64,000 nucleotides of DNA from Ectobius pallidus (taxonomy: Eukaryota; Arthropoda; Insecta; Blattodea; Ectobiidae), in assembly GCA_964059195.1 (NCBI GenBank), contig CAXKWD010000010.1:930001-994000 (forward strand), read 5' to 3'. The notes beneath the pieces are model-generated. The model ran no database searches. It had not been told where the DNA came from and worked only from the letters and a program-made list of their open reading frames with translations. The translations under genes and the position numbers were made by a program. Each line of letters opens with the position of its first letter. The first letter of the stretch is position 1. Shown piece after piece: positions 57,398 to 64,000 of this stretch.

Positions 57398-58276
57398 GAA
57401 AACTAGTTTTATAAGAATAAAATAATTAATTTAAAATCAAATCAAGAACATAGATGAGCATGTTCTACAACATACAAATCAGTTTTAATCTTTTTAGGTT
57501 CTTAGAGCAATAACAATGATAATTCGCTTATTGTAAATTGCTGCATTTTAACATTTAAATACTCTGTATACCCTCTACAGCAGTACATGTGGGAATTTAA
57601 ATACACTGGAGTTGAGAATATTGTAGAGTACAGTGGTTTAACCTTATTTATAAAATAAGGCCGTCTATGTAAATCTTCGTTTAGGTCCTTCCTTTAATTA
57701 AGGCTTCTGTTATAATGATATTTCTCCCCAAGAACTATAACAATAAATTAATTCCCTTTCAACTATATTGCAATGTTGTAGAATTTAAGAGTCAGTAATC
57801 TTTAGTCACTTCTGCTCTTAAATCTCGTGATTCTTTGAATTTGTTAGCATACATAGAAGCAGGTCATTTTGTAACCAAACATTTAGACAATAATAAAGTT
57901 CATATTCATTATCATTGTTTAAATTAAGGAAGGAATTTTTACCTTATTTATATAATTAAGAATCAAAAAGCAATATTCAGTTCCATGCAAAGCATGGCCT
58001 GGTGACATTAGCAGAACTCGAGGAGTGGGAGTAGTATTCCTGCCTGAGTAAAGTGCACTGTGGCTGAGCCAAGATCACTTTGGGAAGGAGGGAATTGCAT
58101 GTATGTTAACCACCTTTCCACTTCATGTGCATGTGGATGCATAAAAAATTTCAACAAACTGCTCCCCTCTGTGCTCTCCACTAGACGAGCCCAGACCAGA
58201 ATGTCCAACTTATGTATTTGGTACCTGAAACTTTATATATTTATTTTGGTGTTGGCAACAAGGTCTATAATGGTTG
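57398..58276. other. Sequence without a recognised gene
   Basis: AT-rich, with no coding or RNA gene that I can support. The 58,008-58,208 (-) and 58,060-58,299 (+) frames overlap on opposite strands and show no domain. Confidence 0.55.
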
Positions 58277-58604
58277 CTTTCAATTCTTCTAAAGTGTAAA
58301 GTGTTCCCTATTACAGGCCATGGAAGCCCAGAGGGTTCCAGGAGGTTGAGGCTCCCAGATTTTTAGACATCGGCACATGAAGGTGGTAAGGTTCTCAGCC
58401 TTACGCACCGGCCGCCTTTACCGCCAGGAGCTGGTACTCATTTCTGTTAGAGCCTGAGTTGACCCCAGGGCCATAGTGCCACCAGAAGGATTAGGCCAAT
58501 TGAAAAACTCCAACGACCTCATCAGGAATCGAACCCGCGACCTTCCGGTTTGTAGCACAGCGCCTCAACCACTATGCTGCGGCGTACCCCTTTCAATTCT
58601 TCTA
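58277..58604 (-). mobile_element. tRNA-derived SINE with 15-bp target duplication
   Basis: CTTTCAATTCTTCTA at 58,277-58,291 and 58,590-58,604 flanks a 298-bp element. On the minus strand the 5' end has GCATAGTGGTTGAGG (A box) and GCGGGTTCGATTCC (B box), followed by a body with GGCGGTAAAGGCGGCCGGTG. The perfect long duplication shows insertion by a LINE's target-primed mechanism. SINEs are transcribed by RNA polymerase III from their internal boxes. Confidence 0.9.
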
Positions 58605-59149
58605 GTTAATAAAATTAAGAATTTATGTTAAATTTGATCATATGAAATTAAGCTGCATTCCCATGCAGATTGCTACTGGTACTACAGTCAATGGCAATAC
58701 TAATCAGTAATCAGGCTACATGCGAACTCAATGAACGGCTATGCTTTAAATTCCTAGAATAGTGATTTCTGTTTGTTACTTTGACTGTGTTTTGTGTTAA
58801 ATTTTCCCTTCTCCAGTGTCAGTGCCAGAAAATGAATTCTATCAATAGTCTGTTAAAAACGTCTGCTATATCTTTTGATTATAAAATACAAATTAAGCAA
58901 TTAGGTAGACCAGCCCCTGATCTAAACTTAACTTCAAAAGTGAAGGAAATGGCAGTCGGGAATACATAAGGCAGTTCAGTATTCAATTCAGTTCAATTCA
59001 ATTTAATTGCACCAGTTTAGAAAAGTTTATGTAGTTTCTGACTACAGAAAGTAGTACACTAAGAAGAAAAGTTTATGACATATAACTGGATATGTGGCTG
59101 TAATATTAGAAATAATCTCTTCTGCTTCCCTTGCCTTCTTTTCGAAGAC
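58605..59149. other. Sequence without a recognised gene
   Basis: AT-rich; a short frame at 58,781-58,969 shows no recognisable domain. TTCAATTCAGTTCAATTC near 58,983 is simple sequence. Confidence 0.5.
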
Positions 59150-59325
59150 AGAGTATGGGAAAAATCATCCATCTATGTGACTGTACGCACGATAACTCGA
59201 ATACTCTTATTATATTCTCATGAAACTTTGTATACACACTTATCAAGTCCATAGGAAGAACACTATTGATTTTTTACCACGTTGATTGACCGGTACTGGA
59301 GTAACAACCAATTAACCTTCACATG
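59150..59325. repeat. Dispersed repeat shared with the foldback centre
   Basis: It shares an ordered series of motifs with 49,230-49,420: CTGTACGC, GATAACTCGAATAC (GTAACTCAAATACG there), TCTCATGAAA, GTCCATAGGAAGAA, CTATTGAT and GACCGGTACTGGAGTAA. The two copies are diverged and both lie in non-coding sequence. Confidence 0.7.
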
Positions 59326-59450
59326 CTATTTAAATACCACATTTGCATCAGTTGGTAAAGCTGAATATTATGCTGTTCAGAACTGAAGACAATGATTGCA
59401 TATTATTATAGTTTTCGCAAAAATAAAGGGATATTATTGTCGTGAGGAAT

Positions 59451-59526
59451 TATTATCATTATTATTATTATTATTGTTATTATTATTTTTATTAGCCTAT
59501 TAATATTATTATTATTAGGCTATTAT
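59451..59526. repeat. (ATT)n microsatellite
   Basis: An imperfect ATT/TTATTA tract interrupted by GTT and AGCC. Confidence 0.85.
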
Positions 59527-60137
59527 TACTATAAATGAAGTTACCACTGCTATTATTGAAACACATGTTTCAAATGTCAATGTCTACTAATAACATTTGA
59601 CCTGTAGTTTATAGACCAAATTTACAATTTACCCTCGATTGTAAAAGTGCCAAAAATCTCATAGCCACCTAATTGCTGATACCTTTCATGTTATTTTTTA
59701 GTTTCAGTTTGGTTGTGTTAGAGTGATCGTAGCATTTGTAGCATTAACAGGTCAAGAATTACAATACAAATTTCTGTAAAAGCCCATTACAGAGAACCTG
59801 TATTTTCAAACCAAGACTCTGTTCATGAAACACCTAATATCACAAATGTTTTATTATAGATTGTTCTGTAGAGAGGAGATGTTGTCTTGGTGAATGATCT
59901 GGTCCAACCCACCTACCCCAAATAATATACTTTCTTTTATACCACAATCTAGCAAAAAGTAGCTTGATTTCCACTGTATTTCTGTCCTCGAATCATGAAG
60001 AAACTCATGAATGGATGTTAGAGGTGTGACGTCATTTCACCAAAGCAGCTAGAATTGTGGGTAAACAGGGAGATATAATATGGTACATTTTCGAAATGGT
60101 ATTTATTCAGTAGGCCTATGTCCTACTAAAGTAGCTC

Positions 60138-60341
60138 AGTTTAAGCTACATTATTCTACAAATGTGTTTGAGCTCTGCTATAGCTACTGCCTTCGCTTTG
60201 CTATGTGGATAGTGTTATGCATTATTTAGGCTAGATTAAGTTTATGCTACATTATTCTTCAAATACATTTGTGCTCTGCTATGGCTACCACATCCGCTTT
60301 GCTTGCTTAACTATGTGGATGTATTATGCATTATTTAGACT
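60138..60341. repeat. Tandem duplication of about 102 bp
   Basis: Copies at 60,138-60,232 and 60,239-60,341 share GCTACATTATTCT-CAAAT, GCTCTGCTAT-GCTAC, CCGCTTTGCT and ATGCATTATTTAG. No coding potential is visible. Confidence 0.75.
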
Positions 60342-61403
60342 ATCTGCACAAAATTTCACTTTGTACTGACAATGTCATCTGCTGCAATTGTTTGATCAAT
60401 GTACAAGAAGGGCAGTTGATCATCATGGTTTGCTAAGAAAAAAAAGAAAAAAATTCACATCGTCCATGCAAATGTGCATACTGCATGAACGGGTCCTCTG
60501 TACTTGGACTATGCTGAGTTTTATTGGAACTTCAACGGTGGTGTGCCAGTGTATTTAAGCACCACGCCCAGTCATGTAAATATTCTGGTAGGGATAAACA
60601 TATAAAATGGAATAAAACTGATATGCATAAAAACATTTCATGTACCGGTATTAAAAAAATATTATCAAAATCTTTGTTTGCAAAAATCACTCCCCAGTAG
60701 CAGTCCTTTATGAGAAATGCAGCATGCATTCACATAAGGTCAAAGTGGACTAATTTGCAATTTGTAATTAGCATTTATATAAATCATTTATGAAAGCGTT
60801 GTTAAGTTTTAGGTTAGATATTACTTGTAATCTATGAATTAAAGTGAAGGAATAGCAACAAATTGCCATTTATCTGCAATGTGTACAGAATACACTGTCT
60901 GCCTGATCAAGTAACATTACAGAACGTGCCCGCTCGAGGGTGAAATGTCACTGCATAGAAAGACTGAAACATCATTGCCTGGCTAGCAGAATCTCCTTTC
61001 AGTGTGTGATAGTGGGTGTGATGTCTTGCTGTGTATGCAAAACATTCTTACTAGATTACTTGGTTAATCAAAATAGGATGTCCTCTCCCTTTCTTTTCTG
61101 AGTGATTGCCAATAACCTTGCATGCTCTCTTGCTTACCAGTCAGCAGTTATCTTGGATAAATCCTCTTTTTTACTGGTCACTCTTTCATTATTTCAGGTA
61201 ATAGAGAAAAATGAGGTAATTTTTGTGAAATATAAATAACTAATAATCTCATGCAAAGCTTTTGCACCTTGCCCATTTTTGGCAATAATGTATTCAGTAT
61301 GCTCAAAAAAGTTTACAAATCTCTCGACCATATATATTTTCTCTGTTGTAAAGACTCGCATGAACAGTGAGTCAATAGATGTGAACAAGGCATCAATTGA
61401 ATA
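60342..61403. other. Sequence without a recognised gene
   Basis: No gene is supported. The minus-strand frames at 60,532-60,729 and 61,194-61,388 show no domain. Confidence 0.5.
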
Positions 61404-62032
61404 TACCGTATTTTACGGACTATAAGACGCTCTGGACCATAAGACGCTCCTTGATTTTAGGATAGAAATTTAAAGAAAAAGAAATTCAATGTGACACTAA
61501 AAGAAAAATTTTAAAGGGAATAATATACTTCATTACATAAAAAATTATAACCTTGTACAATGGAATCAGTGTAAATCACTTCTAAGTTAAAATCTGCATT
61601 GTACGAAAATCTCTTCTGTATAAATGGCATCTCGTAAAGTTTAACAAGTGAAATGATTCCTCATGAAAGACTGAAAATACCTTTACACCCTCTGACCCTC
61701 ACAATTCAGCAACGGTAAGCATAACGGGACAAGGCTGTTTAGAGGTCATTGTCTTCATTTAAACCATCCGGCGGAGACAACTCCTTTTGTATAAAAGAAC
61801 TTAACATTCCTATTTTCGCATTGTGTACCTGGCTTCCAGCTACCCTCATTTTACGATTATGACAAGTGCATTGATGTACAGTCTGTTCCACCTTGTTTAT
61901 AACTATGGTATTCAGGCAATATCTACCATTATTTTAATTTTTTAGTGTACTTCGGACCATTAGACGCAGCCAACTTTCAAGGCTCTGTTTTCAAAGTAAA
62001 AAAGTGCGTCTTATGGTCCGTAAAATACGGTA
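61404..62032. mobile_element. TA-flanked MITE (mariner-like), 625 bp
   Basis: The ends are CCGTATTTTACGGAC (61,406) and its complement ending at 62,030, flanked by TA on both sides. The subterminal ATAAGACGC motif is present on both arms, twice on the left. A TA duplication points to the Tc1/mariner superfamily. It has no open frame of note, so it is non-autonomous. Confidence 0.8.
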
Positions 62033-62704
62033 TTTGTAGAGATATTTGGCATAACATATTGATTAACTAACCTAAACATTAGTATGAGCATTGTATTTTA
62101 AGAAAAGAAAGCTACTGAAAGATAAAATCCAATTATCTAATTATAGTGAACCAATAGAAGTTATCATACAATCATTACTCCTTCTGTTAATCCATCATCC
62201 ATCTACATTATGGTGGGTTACAAATGAAACATTTTTGGAGAAATTTTTATTGTACTCTCATCTTCCATTTTCCATACATGTGCTGTTAAAATCTAACTGC
62301 CCACATGGGCCATGAAGCATGCAAAGTTGATTTTATAACTTATAAGCTATAGGCCTAATAATAATTTAAATCCTAATTTCTTTCTTTCATGAAATGTTTC
62401 CTAACAGCTTCTTCATTGGTTTCATGAATCAGACTGTATTTGCAAGGCCCTTTGGTGTATAAAAATAGGGCACTCACCAAGTTTTAATTAACCCTTTTAG
62501 CAAAATAATATTAAAATAAAAAAAAAAAAAAGTAAACCAGAATGTAAATAATTCAAACCAGTGTGAAATAATCTTTCAATTGATACCTCATGCATAACGT
62601 ATTAACACAGTTTCTGCTTAAAAAAAGTGATCATGACAAAAGAAATGTATATTAGGTACCCTTTGACTTCTCAACACTGTGACCTTAATAGATCTTTTGT
62701 GAGG
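62033..62704. other. Sequence without a recognised gene
   Basis: AT-rich. A 74-codon frame at 62,091-62,315 has no recognisable domain. An A-run is at 62,517-62,531. Confidence 0.5.
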
Positions 62705-62875
62705 TTTTTTTTTTTTTTTTTTTTTTTTAAACGTAGCCTATAATTTTCCTGGGTGATATCCAGCCCTGAACCCGGGGATTTTTCGTTACTGAAAAACCCA
62801 TTACCCGGCCGGGAATCAAACCCGAACCACCAGGGTGGAAGGCAAGTATGCTACCTATACACCCATGGCGGCGGA
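62705..62875 (-). mobile_element. tRNA-Gly-derived SINE with poly(A) tail
   Basis: On the minus strand the head reads GGTAGCATACTTGCCTTCCA and GGGTTTGATTCCCGG, close to insect/animal tRNA-Gly(UCC) with anticodon TCC. A short body follows and the element ends in 24 A (24 T at 62,705-62,728 on the plus strand). I could not find a clear target duplication. Confidence 0.78.
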
Positions 62876-64000
62876 TTTAGATACGGGTATATATATATCT
62901 TAGTTTTTCAATCCAAGTTCTAGGATAAAATAAATTATATTTGTGAACAGAAACCTTAAGAAACGTAATCAAGTATTTTTTAGTAATGAAACTTTTTGAA
63001 TCTTCAATGTATTAATTTTTTTATAAACACTTCAACATGCACATAGGATATAGTCTTCTTTGTTTTATACATCATATGAATCATATGTATGATTTTTGTT
63101 GTTGTTTGGTTTTATAATTTATTGTGTGTGAAGAGCATGTTTCTATGTGCTTAGTTATCAGTAATATTATTCTCTAATATTTCAGAAGCCTTCATGTTTC
63201 CATACTAAAGCGATTAAGATTGTTTGGTAGAATGTTTGCCAGTATATGAATACTAGGGATTTGGGAAATGGAAATAAATAAAGAGTCTACTTCCTGACTT
63301 ATACCGTATTTAATTTCCCTTCAACTGCACATAGTAAACTTACCGGTAATATTTTTCCCTAAAAATAATGCATACACATTTAATATTCTTTGAAGAGAAA
63401 TTAGGTAATCTTTATCAAAACAAAATGCATTGCTGGAGTTTTATAGATGTTTCTATTGAAGATGGCTAAGAAAGCCAAATCTATGCAAGTCTCTACATAA
63501 CTGAATCTCATAAATCATATAAATTATAAATCATTAAGAATTTTCTTCCCTACAAGATTGTACACTATCATGGAAGAAAACATTCTTAGTAGGCTACCCT
63601 CACATTTTTACAATTAAAATAATTTAAATACATAATAAAATTATGGCAGTGTTGAACATGAACATAAAGAATATTAATCCACTCCTTCAGCATTCATATG
63701 CTAAAAATACCGGTATTGCTTATCGTTTATTTGCAAAAGCAGTGTTTAATGTCCACCTGAGAATGAATTGTGAGAGATGTTTCTCATAATGTGGCATAAT
63801 CTTTCATTTGTGACTGTAAACATAACTATGTTCTCTTAAATCTCTGGAAAAACACTTGACTTGATAAGCCTATATGATTACTGGAATCTACCATACAGTT
63901 TTCATCATGGACTTTTACATTAGCCTATACTAAATCAAAATGTATGGTACTAGAAGAATGCAATAGTGCTACCTGAGTTTATGTTTTCTTTCTTCTTTGC
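62876..64000. other. AT-rich sequence without a recognised gene
   Basis: No coding region, RNA gene or element end that I can support to the right edge of the window. Confidence 0.5.

Noticed and set aside
1..64000. Telomeric TTAGG repeats
   Set aside because: I saw no tandem TTAGG or CCTAA runs; isolated matches only.

Overview
The window is eukaryotic, AT-rich and almost wholly repetitive. The Ty3/gypsy and BEL/Pao elements, the Harbinger, piggyBac and foldback DNA transposons, a CR1/Jockey-type LINE, tRNA-derived SINEs and a THAP remnant suggest an arthropod, most likely an insect with a large, transposon-rich genome. A gypsy primer-binding site that matches the 3' end of insect tRNA-Lys(CUU) as I recall it fits this. 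I see no intact host protein gene and cannot name the species.

Layout. (1) 1-29,475: one AT-rich satellite array of about 27.8 kb. It is built at three levels: sub-repeats of about 33 bp carrying the core TGTTGCCTAGCAATG (very close to the X-box bound by RFX factors), 14 sub-repeats plus a spacer of about 100 bp making a 561-bp monomer, and a near-identical five-monomer block of 2,810 bp around 17.7-25.3 kb. A 1,674-bp solo LTR (15,567-17,240) sits in it, with a perfect 5-bp target duplication. (2) 29,476-39,768: a Ty3/gypsy element on the minus strand. It has a 1.58-kb 3' LTR, polypurine tract, integrase, protease-RT-RNase H, a well-formed -1 frameshift signal between gag and pol, gag, a tRNA-Lys primer site and a truncated 5' LTR. 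One nonsense codon and one 1-nt frameshift break it. A 2,059-bp DNA transposon (4-bp target duplication) interrupts gag and itself carries a piggyBac-type remnant flanked by TTAA. (3) 39,769-43,506: a BEL/Pao element on the plus strand, truncated at its 5' end, with RT, RNase H, integrase and a short 3' LTR. It is decayed by three in-frame stops, one indel and a 172-bp hairpin insertion. (4) 44,054-52,572: a decayed Harbinger-like element containing a 7-kb foldback element whose arms are built from tandem modules of about 113 bp and 183 bp; a second, 1.18-kb Harbinger-like element lies in the foldback's left arm. (5) 52.6-64 kb: low-copy AT-rich sequence with a pair of inverted tRNA-like SINE copies, a broken THAP-domain exon, a 5'-truncated LINE, two further SINEs, a TA-flanked MITE and microsatellites.

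The genes do not act together as a host pathway. They are parts of parasitic elements nested in one another, so the window records successive insertion: at least three nesting levels in gag and three in the Harbinger/foldback region. The observations I rate highest are the hundreds of X-box-like sites in the satellite, the modular foldback, and the G TTA AAC TAG frameshift signal with its downstream stem.
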